Of a stretch of DNA of 64,000 nt, positions 1 to 10,542 are shown piece after piece (the first letter of the stretch is position 1; each line of letters starts with the position of its first letter). A program made the translations under genes and the position numbers. The notes below the pieces were generated by a model, which saw only the letters and a program-made list of their open reading frames with translations, had not been told where the DNA came from and made no database searches. The DNA comes from Rachicladosporium sp. CCFEE 5018. Lineage: Eukaryota; Ascomycota; Dothideomycetes; Cladosporiales; Cladosporiaceae. The stretch spans positions 306,748 through 370,747 of the forward strand of contig KZ111154.1 in NCBI GenBank assembly GCA_002077045.2, written 5' to 3'.

Positions 1-3000
1 CATTGTGGTTGACCATACTGCAGAACAAGAGTGTCGAGACAATCGCGTCGACTTTCATCATGTCCCGGAGATCTGCATCTCCGACGTCGCAGGTAGAGGC
101 GTAAATGAGTGCAGTCTCGACGCTGCGAGTGACGAAATCGACGTGTCGTATTAGATCCGCAGTAACATAGGCAGCCTCAAGCAGGTGGTCAAGCCAATCA
201 ACTGCGACCGCGCGTGCATCCGAAAGGAATGCGATGCATCGATCATGAACGACTGGATGAGTTCTCAGCGACAGAACTCGTGTAGCGATCGCGACGAACA
301 CACGCAGCGCTTGGGCAGACTCCCAATTCGCCTTGACCCTGACAAGGACTTTGGACAGTGCACCCACTATCTCCTTAGCGAAGGAGTCATCTAGAAGAGT
401 GTGATATGACTCGCGCAGTGCGCTCTTGATAGGACCTCCTGGTGGACCAGCTTGGTATATCGACTGCAAGATGAACAGCGTAGTGTCCAATTTTCGGAAG
501 TCGATGCTTGGCATCGCCAATCGAAGCAGTATGTTGGTCCACTGAACGTGATGGCCCAGCGGTAGCGAACATAGATCTCTGAACTCTTCCAAAGTCATAT
601 CGGAGGGAGACTGCTGCTGGCTGGCCAGAACAAGGTTCGGAGGCGGTCCATCAGGCTGATCGGCGTGACGGTTGATGAACTTCTGCAAGTGACCGTTGCT
701 CAGCGTGTATGTGCAGGTCCTCGAAACACGGTTCTCGAATGTGGGTGTTGCCACATAGCTGCCGTTTCCGCAATCAAAGTAGTGATCTTCAGTGCATTAC
801 TCACACAGACCTCGTGCTCCTGGAGCCCTGCGATTCGTTTGGTTGAGTAGTGAGTGCCTCGAAAGCTCGGCTTGCTTTCTGATAATAAGACAATACGATC
901 TGCGGAGCCGTCACGGCTCAGCCACGGAGGTAGATGCGGGTCCTCCTTAGTCAGAACATATGTCCTATTGGGCAAGCTAGCCTTGATCGACCTGCCGTGC
1001 AACACTTCGTGCAGCATGAAGCATCGCGCGTCGCGCCAGTGCCTGAACCACTCCGGAAGTATGAGCTCGAAGACAACGGTCTTTGCTTCGTTCTCATTAT
1101 CCGGCAGAGGATGCTCGTATATTGTGATCTTCAGGGCGTTGCGCTTTGTCTCGAGATAGCATTTCTCACAGTCTGTCAGATGATCCTCCACAATCACTGG
1201 ATGACCCGACTTGATGTTGATGATCGGCTTGGAGATGACAGTATGTCCCATCATGTTGCTGCGCTTGTCCAGTTCCACGTACTGTGCTTTGAGTGCCCAG
1301 AACTCCTCCCTTTTCCTGCGGTCTTGCAACACTGCCTCCGTCTTGATCTTCTCGTGAAGCTGCTGATGATTTGCGGAGTGCGCGTAGTATCTGCACGCGA
1401 AGCCACGGGAAGATCTGTTGTCGAACAGCAGTACAGCCGGCAGTTTGGCTTCCGACCTGTGGAAAGTATAACATTCCACATCCTGCAACCTCTCCATCTG
1501 CTCAAGATGAGGAAGAAGCAAGCTGTGTAGTGGCGCAAGCGGGACCTCTGGATCATGCTCTGCGATGAGGGGCTCGAGACGGATTGCGGCTTTATCCAAG
1601 GCTACCCAAAGCTCGTAAAGTGTCAATATCATCATAGAGATGCTTTCCGGGTTCCCGCTGTAGCGAGACCTCAGCGCGAATGAATGGTACTCTTTCATAA
1701 GTATGTGAATTTCGGCACAGATTTCGAAGTCGGGGATATCATACTGTAGCCAGGCGCCCAGTTGCCGGGCGACCCAGTCCTCGAATTTGCAGAGATTGGC
1801 GGCAGTGTATGCCTCGTCTCTGAAGGCCAGCTCGGGTAGCTCAGGCCAACAGTCAGCACCGAAATCCAGGAGCGAAGACGTTGGTACGAATGGCGCAGGT
1901 CGCAAGCTTTGACTGCGCATGTGTAGACTAGCAAGGTGGTCTTCGAGCAAGGGGAGTGGTACGCTAGCATCGCGCACGAAATCTAGATCGGCCAGCGCGG
2001 ACAAATCTGGGTTGCGACAGTCCGCTGTTTGTGTGAGCTCCCAACGACCAGCCATGATCCTGGATGTTTCCCCGAGTACACTGTCAACATCTGCGGCGAC
2101 CTGTGCAGGCAGTAACGTGCTCTCCGTCAGCTTCTTGCGACGCCGGTCAATCTTCATTACCATGATGTGGAGCACGTCGTTCTCCGCATCTTTCGCAGAG
2201 CGCAGCAGCTCGCTCATGATGTACACCATGACTTCCTTGTAAAGTGCTCTGGATCCGCCAGCAGCCTCGCATATCACGAGCTGCAACGTCACGCGAATGA
2301 GGAGCCACATAGAAGATCTTCTCCAGGGCATCTCAGCGTCTTGCCAGAGCACATCTTCCCTCATGTGTTTCACAATGGCTAGGCATTTGTTCGGTGTTCC
2401 AAATGCCCGCAGGTACGCCATGAGGAACTCGGAGACCATCGCACAGTCTGTTGTATTGCGGAACTCGACATGATGCGAACCAGTCCGGGAGGTCTTTGGC
2501 TGCATGCCGGGCGCTGGTTGGATGCACATGGTTGCAAGAGTCTCCGCAATGGTGTTGACAAAGTCGCTGCCGTTGAGGCGACTCAAGGGCACTTCAATTG
2601 CGCTGCCGGGAAACTTGCGAATAAGTCTTCCTGTGCAACCCATGACCTGCTCGTTCAGGGGTGAGAGCTCGAATTGCTTCACGACCAGCTTGTCTATGTC
2701 CGCGCTAATGAGTACCCCGGCGTTCTGAGCTGTGACGCGTACCGCGAGAGTGTCGCCGTTACTGATTGACTTGAGGACCACGACGAGCGCCTGAGCATCG
2801 ATGTTGCCATCGTCAAGGCTGTTTATTCGTGCTAAATTCGACATTGCGGTCATCGCACGCTTGATAGCAAGGTGTTCTTCGGTCTTCTCCCTGGCCGATA
2901 GAAGCTTCAGCAGGTTACCGAGGGACTTCCGCGTGGTGTTGACGAGGGTGCAGTCGCTTTGCTCGTCACTCGACTGGGGCAGCTGCGGCGGCAGAAAGAC

Positions 3001-3051
3001 ATGATCGATCGCTCGCCGGAGTTGATCCTTAGTGATACTGGGCTGAGCCAT
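1..3051 (-). CDS. Giant DUF6606/DUF3638-family protein, copy 1 (5' part only, one frameshift)
   Basis: N-terminal part of a very large fungal protein of unknown function; the gene runs off the left edge. The start at 3051 (M-A-Q-P-S) is chosen because residues 10-25 (..RRAIDHVFLPPQLPQS) match the start of the paralog at 52238. The reading frame is open for about 756 codons to near 782, then shifts: the downstream frame (e.g. MTLEEFRDL near 598-572, WTNILLRLAMPSIDF after it) matches the paralog down to base 1. The shift is explained by one missing base within 779-786 compared with the paralog, where eight bases replace nine. The visible part corresponds to the DUF6606 N-terminal region; the DUF3638/DUF3645 region would lie outside. 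It could be a real pseudogene or a sequencing error. Identity to the second copy is only about 50% in protein and about 70% in DNA by eye, much lower than for the neighbouring duplicated genes. Confidence 0.7.
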
Positions 3052-4052
3052 CGTGGCACCTGCCGAGCTGTTGCTGGTAGGCGAGGCGCGTGAGCTGATC
3101 GAGTGATGGAAGTGAAGGCATGTCGTTTGTTGTGCGTGAAGTTTTGCATGGCCGCGAGCGGGTCCCTGCGCGCTAAGGCATGTTGGCGAGGCAGGAACGA
3201 CCCATACCAGCGGTGGACACCGTCCAGTACATTCGTGGGGACTTTCACTCCAGCACACATTGTCTGATTCTACTTTTAGTACACGATTGGCAAAGGAGAC
3301 TCAAGTCATGTGATTGAAAACGCCTGCCTCTGTGGTGTTACGGAGAGAAATTGAGTGATGATGCTGCAGTTCATAGGCTCAATGACGGCAACTCCAAGCT
3401 ATGAAATATTATGTGAACCCACGGCACGAGCATTTGGAGTATTGTGCAATGAGAGAAGAGATGTTTTGTATACGACCTGAAGACGCCGATGATGTCCAGA
3501 CATCGACCTGCTCTACCATCTTCCCAATGTGATATGGATCAAGTCGTACGCAACAGCTTGAATTCCATCCAGTATAGCGAGCTCCAGCTCGTCGACAGCG
3601 AGGTACCATGAAGCCATCTCTGTAGTGTGTCGTCCGTGACCTGATTGCGTCTGCGCCGCGATCTCTTTCGCAGGATCCTGCAGGTGGCCGGCTATCGCGT
3701 CCCAACGGGAACGTCAACGCGTTGATCGAACATCGCCTCCCAGGGACGTCGAGTTCACCTGCTCTCCGATCTGATCAAAAGGATAAGAGGCGTGCGATAG
3801 TGCAGGTGTTGAAGAAGGGATGCAGTGCAGGTGTGGACCGTGTGGTCAGTCCACGATGGTCAGCAACCAACGTCAGGCCTTGGCGTTATGATTGAAATGC
3901 CCGTTCGCCGGCACCGAGACCACGGAATCACTAGCGGCACACATATCGCGCGTGTTGCATGTTGCATTGAGTTACGACATACAGAGCATATTACCTTCCA
4001 CTAAGTCATCCGCCTGACCCTACCTCATGATATATACCACTGCCTCCATTCT
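3052..4052. other. Intergenic, about 1 kb
   Basis: It lies between the start of the giant gene (leftward) and the 3' end of the small membrane-protein gene. It must hold the promoter of the giant gene. I see no convincing ORF, tRNA or repeat. It is not obviously alignable with the matching interval at 52239-53329, so it lies outside the high-identity duplicated tract. Confidence 0.5.
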
Positions 4053-4757
4053 TCACTTTGCCTCATGCCGTTCGCTCCTCTCCACGTTGCCTCCAAGCCT
4101 CTGATACGCTTTCCGCAAGTCCCTGATCCGCTCGACATAAGTCCTTTGCACATGTATAGATCCGCACTCGTCAAGATCGCGATGCCTCAGACTCGTCGTC
4201 ACCGACTGCAAACGCGGCGCTCTTGGAGTCTGCGGACTCTTGATCCCCGGCTGTGGCAAGTCCTCCTGGCTGTTAGGAGCGGACGCCTGTCGTAATGGAG
4301 CGACCTTGCACTGTCTACGAATGCTAGCGGCGTCATCATGATCCTGTGCAGGAAATGGAGTGTATGGCGGTACCTGGCCGGGGCAAGTCGACAATCTTGT
4401 CGGTGCAGCTGGGCGTGGCCGCAGTGGCAGCGTTGCCGTATTAGCCACTGCGTCCGGTCGCGAAGCTTGATGTGACAACCGTCGAGGTCTGTCTAAAGGC
4501 AGGCATGGACTATGGTCGACCATCGACCGTCACCGCCAAGTCACCGGCAGCCCAGCTTTGGGTGGTGTGAACGTCGCGATTCTCTCGGCTTCGTCTCGTG
4601 CGGCATTTCGTGCTGTGCAAGTGAGTAGTATAAAGAGCGTGAGAACGAGGACTAAGAGACCGAGGAAAGAAAGTACTGCGAAAGGATCGGAGAGAGATGG
4701 ATCTGTGCTGCGTGGGTGGAGATGAGGGAGAGTTGTGGGAAGAACCGCGATAGACAT
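4053..4757 (-). pseudogene. Small single-pass membrane protein, copy 1, with in-frame stop
   Basis: This is the counterpart of the intact 235-residue gene at 53330-54037. It starts M-S-I-A-V-L-P-T-T-L-P, has a hydrophobic segment at about residues 30-48 (LSFLGLLVLVLTLFILLTC), then a basic and proline-rich tail, presumably cytosolic. Codon 76 is TGA (4530-4532 on the plus strand) where the other copy has CGA in an aligned position (..PVTWR-stop versus ..PVTWRRAS). The frame stays open behind the stop to 4053, so a single base change breaks it. Residues 1-75 are nearly identical between copies while the tail is only about two thirds identical, so an identity boundary falls next to the stop. I do not recognise the family. 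A read-through or sequencing-error explanation cannot be excluded. Confidence 0.65.
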
Positions 4758-5512
4758 GCCTTCTTGCGGTGTAGTGGAGGATACTTGCCTTGCAGGGTGA
4801 TTGATCGCTGCGGTCTCTCAATGTGCATCCTCGGCTCTTATAGCGCCAACAGTGATTTCGGTCGAATCCTTACACTAGATACATTCTGATGCGAGACTGT
4901 CTGAACACACTTGCCGCATTGACATTGTCGATGATGGGCTTGAGTACCAGCCAAATGCCTCGGAAGTCCAAGACATTCGCACATCGTGTCTTGCCGGACC
5001 ATTCGGCGCCGTCAGTACAATCTGATATTGATGCTGAGCAATTTTCGTCTACCCAAGCATGCTGCCAGGGCGTGCAAGTACTTGATATATGGAGGAGCAC
5101 TTTACATCTCACAGTAGAGCTTTCGTAAAGATGAAGGGAAGACTTTCGGGTGTTGCCATCACAACATCCGTTGACGCCAAACTTTGAGACGCGACTCCAT
5201 TGGAGCCCGGCCCTCGCCCATAGACCACGTAACAGTCTACCACAGCTCATTCCCCACATCTTCGCCGGCAGTAATGTCGCATATGTGTTGACTGTGTCGG
5301 TCGCGCATCTTGGACCGGACTCAGTATACTTAGTGCGACCGAATGGCGACAACGCGCGACACATACAACCCCCGGACGACAACAGCGACAAATCGACAGC
5401 GACATCTAGACCGTCACTAACGAGATACGACAGCAGCGACATTGGAGTTGGTACAGAGGGAGAAAAAAGAGGGGATCGCAGTGAGGGTGTGAAGAGGAGC
5501 TTTAGGCGCATA
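4758..5512. promoter_or_regulatory. Divergent promoter region, membrane protein / MPS1, copy 1
   Basis: About 755 bases separate the leftward membrane-protein gene from the first ATG of the rightward kinase gene. The MPS1 frame is open upstream to about 5150 but contains no ATG there, so this stretch is taken as 5' UTR and promoter. It lies inside the high-identity tract shared with 54038-54795. I could not assign a TATA box or a specific factor site. Confidence 0.45.
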
Positions 5513-8245
5513 ATGGCAGCTGTTGCGCATGCGCCGCGCCCGTATCTTAGGCGCAATTCACCGCTTGCGACACACCGGAAGCCGATAGGATATACAGTAG
5601 AGATACCAGTCATCAAACATCTGGATGTCAGTGATAGCGACTCGGACGATGAGCCACCGCCATTCTCCAAGTTCACAGAGGCGCTGCTGAAGAACGGCCC
5701 CGTACCTTCTTCGCCACCACGGCAGCAACCGAGCTCAGCAGCGAAGCAGTTCGTGCGATCAGTCAGCGCGCCCAAAAATCTGGACACGCCTAGCAGACCC
5801 GCTTACAAGATCATCCGGAAAAGCTCTCCATCAGCCCTGGGTAGCAGCCAAGGCGTGAATCGAGGACACACGCCCCCCCGGATTGTACACATCGGATCTG
5901 GCCAGAAAGGATCCGGAAGACGTACCATCAGCATCGGTGGACCCTACCCGAAGACGTTCGGCGTAAAGCGAGATCCCACACCTCAGCCAGAGGTCAAGCC
6001 GGAGATCGTCACACCAGCGCCAGCACCGCGAGCCATCAGAGTCACTCGGATACGAACAGGCAGCAATGCATCACAAGACGCTCACATCCAGTCCAGCTTC
6101 TCGACTAGTAGGCCTGGCTCGAGAGACGGACACCAGCCTTCGTCTGACCAGCAGAGACCGGCGCAGCTAGCAATGACGCTTAGCCGACATACTTCATTAC
6201 ACCATGCGCCAGAGACAGCATCAAGATATGCACCATCTACAGTGAGCAGATCACGTAATGCATCGGCAGAGGTAGCACCACCTCCTGGGTCGATCCGGAT
6301 CAAGCGCGCGCCTATGACTGGCACGTTCCTCAAAAGTGGCCCAGTGAGACGAGGCTTCCGGAGAAGGGACAGCGAGGAGAATGTCTCACCTGCAGATGAC
6401 TATCAGAGCGGGTCTGCTTCGGCAAATACTCACTTCACTCCGTCACAGGCGAGTGTGTACCCAGATGGAGCTCGGAGTCGAAGTGGCAGTGTCAACACTC
6501 GAGCAACATCAGAGGAGCCAATCTCGGTGCATGACTATGCACTTGACAAGAACACGCCGTACGAAGCGCGACCGGCATCGCGACAAGCAGCCTCGCAGCT
6601 CTCCCGAAGTCAGATCAGCCAGGACTCACGCCCACCTTCACGGCAAGCTAGTCATGAGCTTCTGCGCAGTCGCCAATTGAGCGCAGAACGTGCACCTCCC
6701 TTACGACAGCCCAGTGCTCCGCCAGCAGACTCACTGGGATCGTCAGACCGAGTACGAAGTCCGAGCGATGACCACCCGCCTGCAGCAAGACCTGTACTTG
6801 AGCAGAGACAGCCACAGCGCGCTCCCAGCCTTCGACAACAACAACATCGATATTTACCGCCAATAGCATACGCAGCAGACGGCCAGGAGAATATGCCACC
6901 ACCCACCTTTCGCCGCAACAAGGATCAAGACTTCAAAGCCTTCGGACGCCCAGCCCTTTCAATCATGTCCGACGACGACAAGCCCAAGATCCGCCCTGTA
7001 GAAGAGACTCCTGTGCCCGTCCCGGCAGCCCAACAAGAACGTCGTGCCCTTGGCGCAATAAGTGGCAACACGCCACATCGAGCAGCACCCGCTCCGCCAC
7101 CCAAGATGAGCGTCCTCGAAACTGCCACAGCAACAGGCGGCGCCGGTACGACTAAGTCCCGCCGGAAACGCTCCCACGTGGTCCTCAAGGGCAAGATCTT
7201 CACGCAAATGTCTCGGCTCGGCAAGGGAGGCAGCAGCGACGTGTACTGCGTAATGGCCGAGAACTTCAAGACATTCGCGCTGAAGAAAGTCAAACTCGAT
7301 GACCTCGATGAGAATACCGTCACCGGCTACAAAGGCGAGATCGATCTCCTCAAATCGCTTTCAGAAGTCGAGCGCGTAGTGCGTCTGATAGATTGGGAAC
7401 TCAATGACTCCAAACAGGAGTTGCTGGTGCTGATGGAGAAGGGCGACACAGACTTCAACCGCGTGTTGACAATGAAGATCGCCACTCCGGAAGCAAAGTT
7501 GGACTCGGTCTTCATCCGCTACCACTGGCGCGAAATGCTCGAATGCGTCGCCGCGGTCCACGAACACGACATAGTCCACTCGGACCTCAAACCCGCCAAT
7601 TTCCTGCTCGTCCAAGGCCGGTTGAAACTCATAGACTTCGGCATCGCCAACGCGATCGACACCGACAACACCGTCAACGTGCACCGGGAATCCAACGTCG
7701 GCACACCAAACTACATGTCCCCAGAAAGCATCACGGACACGAACACGGGCTCCGCCGTCGGCTCTCGAGACGCTCATGGAAGGATCGTGAAGAAAGATAT
7801 GGTCATCGGCAAAGCGAGCGATGTGTGGAGTCTGGGATGCATTCTGTATCAGATGACTTATGGCCGCCCGCCGTTTGCGCATATACCTAACCAGATCGCA
7901 CGCATCATGGCGATTACGAATACGAAGGTCGCCATCGAGTTCCCGGACACTGGCATCGGCGGCGCTGCGGTCCCAGCTTCACTGAAGGGGACGCTGCGAC
8001 GATGTCTTCAGCGCGATCCGAATCTCCGACCTACTGCGCAGAACTTGCTGAGCGAGGGGGATGCATTTCTGAACCCTGAGGCTGGAGGCGCGGTGGTCAT
8101 GACTGAGGACCTACTCCTTCAGATCATCGGCAAGGTCGTCGAGCGGTGCAAGGCTACGGAGAAGGGCTTCCCGAGTGAAGACGAGTGGCGGACGTATCCG
8201 CGGAGTTTTATTGGGAAGTTCCGAGAGATGGTGGAGAAGGGATAG
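5513..8245 (+). CDS. MPS1: Mps1/TTK-type dual-specificity protein kinase, copy 1
   Basis: The product (910 residues from the first ATG of the frame) is the spindle-assembly-checkpoint kinase acting at kinetochores and spindle poles. A long, Ser/Pro/Arg-rich disordered N-terminal half (about 1-560) precedes a C-terminal kinase domain: glycine loop LGKGGSSDVY (about 569), FALKKVK with the ATP lysine (about 590), catalytic loop HSDLKPANF (about 689), LIDFGIA (about 706), activation segment GTPNYMSPES, then KASDVWSLG. The HSD rather than HRD catalytic loop and the DLKPANF sequence are typical of Mps1. An acidic SDSDSDDE patch lies near residue 45. No intron is needed. The duplicate at 54796-57528 has equal length and differs at few residues; up to 7860 the DNA is about 99% alike, after that only about 85%. 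Both copies keep every catalytic motif. Confidence 0.93.
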   Translation: MAAVAHAPRPYLRRNSPLATHRKPIGYTVEIPVIKHLDVSDSDSDDEPPPFSKFTEALLKNGPVPSSPPRQQPSSAAKQFVRSVSAPKNLDTPSRPAYKIIRKSSPSALGSSQGVNRGHTPPRIVHIGSGQKGSGRRTISIGGPYPKTFGVKRDPTPQPEVKPEIVTPAPAPRAIRVTRIRTGSNASQDAHIQSSFSTSRPGSRDGHQPSSDQQRPAQLAMTLSRHTSLHHAPETASRYAPSTVSRSRNASAEVAPPPGSIRIKRAPMTGTFLKSGPVRRGFRRRDSEENVSPADDYQSGSASANTHFTPSQASVYPDGARSRSGSVNTRATSEEPISVHDYALDKNTPYEARPASRQAASQLSRSQISQDSRPPSRQASHELLRSRQLSAERAPPLRQPSAPPADSLGSSDRVRSPSDDHPPAARPVLEQRQPQRAPSLRQQQHRYLPPIAYAADGQENMPPPTFRRNKDQDFKAFGRPALSIMSDDDKPKIRPVEETPVPVPAAQQERRALGAISGNTPHRAAPAPPPKMSVLETATATGGAGTTKSRRKRSHVVLKGKIFTQMSRLGKGGSSDVYCVMAENFKTFALKKVKLDDLDENTVTGYKGEIDLLKSLSEVERVVRLIDWELNDSKQELLVLMEKGDTDFNRVLTMKIATPEAKLDSVFIRYHWREMLECVAAVHEHDIVHSDLKPANFLLVQGRLKLIDFGIANAIDTDNTVNVHRESNVGTPNYMSPESITDTNTGSAVGSRDAHGRIVKKDMVIGKASDVWSLGCILYQMTYGRPPFAHIPNQIARIMAITNTKVAIEFPDTGIGGAAVPASLKGTLRRCLQRDPNLRPTAQNLLSEGDAFLNPEAGGAVVMTEDLLLQIIGKVVERCKATEKGFPSEDEWRTYPRSFIGKFREMVEKG

Positions 8246-8643
8246 GAACCGGCAATTATTATCGAGTATCTTGGGATGTGGAAGGTCTGGCGATACGATG
8301 AGCACCGGTCGTGAGGCTTTTCGCCAGCGGCGGATTAGTCCGTGAGGATTTTTGAGATTAGCGACGCTCAGTAGCAACGGCTGTTGGATAACGACTTTTG
8401 AGAGGGACCACGAGAGGAGGCATACCTTCGTAGATGCATCCGTTGGGTACCATTTAACATTCGTTACCTAAATCTTGTACTTGTTTGCCTCTCACTTTTA
8501 GGGTGCATCACCGGATCGGCCGTGTCGATATGTGTGATGCTAGCTCAGATAGAGTAGCCACATCCGTCGCGCGAATTCATTGCCTGCCTCCACGCCCCTC
8601 ACACGGTCTTCGATCCTTCACAAAAGCTCAGATAATACTCCTT
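8246..8643. other. Convergent intergenic, MPS1 / TMA22, copy 1
   Basis: Terminator region between two converging genes. Similarity to the region after the second MPS1 continues in patches to about 8440 (the motif around GGCTGTTGGATAACGACT at 8379-8396 is shared) and then stops, which marks the left edge of the inverted TMA22 segment. Confidence 0.45.
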
Positions 8644-9293
8644 TCATGCCCCACCCTTCTTCTTCTTATCCTCAACACACTCCACATTTTCCTCCGGCAC
8701 CTCGCCATGATTCTCCGACAACCACTCAACAACATCCTCACTCACATCGCCCTGCACCGTCACCTCCTCGCCCCCACTCGCAGTCTTCGTCACCGAACTC
8801 CCCGTAGCAAATTTCTTCCCAAACTCCTTGGCAGTCTTCTTCAGATCGATCCCGAAATGCTCAAGCCCGGAGATCTCAGTGACGTATTTGCGTTTGTTCC
8901 GCTCGACGCGTTTGATGGTGATCCGGGACGTGGCGCGTTTCTCGGACTCGCGGGCTTCTTGCGCCACAGCCTTCGCGGCCTTTTTCTGCGCGTCCTTCTC
9001 GGCTCGCTTTTGGGCGTCTACGCTGAGGGTTGAGAGGGCGGCGGCGGCAGCGTCAGGGGAGTATATCTCATCGTGGAGGTCTGGGTGGTGGGACTCGAGC
9101 CATTCCTCGCACTTTTTGGTTGTGCCGCCGAATTCACAGTACTGAAGTTGCAGTGTTAGGTAGGAAGTGGAAGGGAGGAAAGAGAGGAATCGGACTTCGT
9201 ACCTACTTCTGGTGGGAGGGTGCAGACGCCGCAGTAGATCACGTTCTTTGCTGGGCGGACGTCGCCGGTAAGAGCAGTCGCTGTGTCTGCCAT
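8644..9293 (-). CDS. TMA22: Tma22/DENR-type translation factor, copy 1 (two exons)
   Basis: The product (194 residues; exons 9293-9207 and 9141-8644, intron of 65 nt) is the density-regulated-protein family factor that pairs with Tma20/MCT-1 on 40S subunits for recycling and re-initiation. Exon 1 carries the N-terminal cysteine motif YCGVCTLPPE, which continues in exon 2 as YCEFGG. A Lys/Ala-rich linker follows, then the SUI1/eIF1-like domain with RITIKRVERNKRKYVTEISG (about residues 107-126). The C-terminus is Lys-rich. The splice is phase 0 with GTAGGT donor and CAG acceptor and is conserved in the other copy. This copy is on the minus strand, opposite to the second copy (57936-58585, plus strand) although the flanking genes keep their orientation, so the gene has been inverted in one lineage. 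Confidence 0.92.
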
Positions 9294-10071
9294 ACTATTG
9301 TTACTGGTATGATGATGCTTCGAGGTGGTGTTTGGGATGTGGTGGGGTGAAGTTGAAGTTGGAGGGGTGGCTTGGCGACGATATGGTAAGTGCATCGTGC
9401 AAAGGACGATTGGATGACCGATACGTGTGCAGAACATGAGCAACTTTCATATATAGTGTGACGAGGCGGGCTTTGTCTCGAGTGGAGCCGCGGGTCACAG
9501 ATACTGCGGCCGATACATATGACTACATGAGGCAACAACCTCAAGCCCGAATGCACCAACTCGTGAGTTCGCCTCCCTCACATCCACCGGACTCGCCGAC
9601 AACGAACATCTCCTGCCGAACCATCGCTCGACGATATGGATCAGCGCTCGGTCATGGTATCTCCGTCTCGCTGGCGACTGCGCCGAGTCAAGTGTCCTGC
9701 CACAGCACCACCGCCGAACGACTATGAAGTTGTGCCTTCGTTCCCTCGTTTCGACATAGTGGGTGTTTGCTTCGCTTGCAAGGTCTCGCAGATGCGACCA
9801 TGGGCACCAAGTGGCGACAGCACTCTGATCAGGCTGCCGAGACGGGATCGCTCCTCCTGAGGAGCACCGGAGCTTCCCTGTCAAGCTCAGAGGCGTTCGC
9901 TGCGGAGGCGAGCGTGATGGTAATCTCAAACGCAATTGTTGGATCCAGTAGACGACTCGATCCTTCCATAGCTGGTTGACGCTGGTATCTCCAAAGACAT
10001 TCTCTCGTCTTACATTGCTCGTCGATCATCGGTCAAGCTCCAGCTCCCAAGTCGTATCATCACACAAATCC
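9294..10071. other. Intergenic, upstream of TMA22 copy 1
   Basis: It holds the TMA22 promoter; the first about 90 bases left of the ATG resemble the promoter of the other copy when read on the minus strand (shared CGCCAAGCCACCCCTCCA at about 9362-9379). The remainder up to the CGR1 stop shows short ORFs only, none conserved in the other copy. I see no gene in it. Confidence 0.45.
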
Positions 10072-10459
10072 TCACGATTTGAGCAACTTGTTCCTCTTCT
10101 CCCGCCTCTTCAGTCGCTCCACGCGCTTCTTGTGCATCTTCTCCTCCATCTTGGCGAAGCGCTCTTTCTCTTCTTTGGCTGCCCGCTTGTCCTTGATTGC
10201 TTGGACTTTTCGCTGTCTCAGAGTCAGCAAACCATACTTCCCAGCGACCACGATCGTAACGTACCTGCCGCTCGGCCTCTTTCACTTCCTTCATCTCCGT
10301 CTCCGTCTTTGAAACCTCGGCTTCGTGTGCAGTGCGCTTTTTGCGTGTCTCGTAGCTAGTGAGTCCTGAGGTCGGGCGGAAAGCTTTGCGGGTGCCGTGC
10401 CATTGTTTGCCGTTGACGCGTTGGCCATGGACGGGCGGTTGGGCTGTTGTGGTCGCCAT
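10072..10459 (-). CDS. CGR1: Cgr1-type rRNA-processing protein, copy 1 (two exons)
   Basis: The product is a 111-residue highly basic nucleolar protein needed for 60S subunit and pre-rRNA processing. Exon 1 (10459-10265) encodes the conserved start with NGKQWHGTRKAFRPT and SGLTSYE. Exon 2 (10212-10072) encodes the Lys/Arg-Glu coiled tail ending KRREKRNKLLKS. The intron of 52 nt has a GTACGT donor and a CAG acceptor, phase 0, and is matched in the second copy (59275-59662). The length agrees with the usual size of the family (about 110-120 residues). A tandem AACCCTA element sits about 71 bases upstream of the ATG. Confidence 0.93.
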
Positions 10460-10529
10460 GTCTGAGCTTACACTAGGCTGATTCAGCAACAAGAGCGAAA
10501 TAGTTTCGTGAAGTCGACGCCGAAATGTC

Positions 10530-10542
10530 AACCCTAACCCTA
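10530..10542. promoter_or_regulatory. Telobox-like element AACCCTAACCCTA upstream of CGR1, copy 1
   Basis: Two tandem AACCCTA units lie about 71 bases before the CGR1 start and on the promoter side of divergent ORT1. The same element is kept upstream of the second CGR1 (59744-59757) although the surrounding bases have drifted. Telobox/Tbf1-type sites in front of ribosome-biogenesis genes are known in yeasts and plants; use by a fungal Tbf1-like factor here is inference. Confidence 0.55.

Noticed and set aside
934..1530. Plus-strand frame of about 200 codons inside the giant gene
   Set aside because: Antisense shadow; the minus strand carries the frame matching the paralog.
4861..4876. GGTCGAATCC resembling a tRNA B box
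   Set aside because: No A box or cloverleaf could be drawn around it and it lies in the leader of MPS1; the second copy is the same without tRNA features.
5150..5512. N-terminal extension of MPS1
   Set aside because: The frame is open but has no ATG in either copy, and the copies differ in where it opens (5150 versus 54568).
4870..5787. 305-codon minus-strand frame over the MPS1 5' end
   Set aside because: The matching frame in the second copy is interrupted, while MPS1 is conserved on the other strand.
10530..10542. Telomere end or chromosome fusion point
   Set aside because: Only two repeat units, present at the same promoter position in both copies, which fits a promoter element better than a telomere scar.
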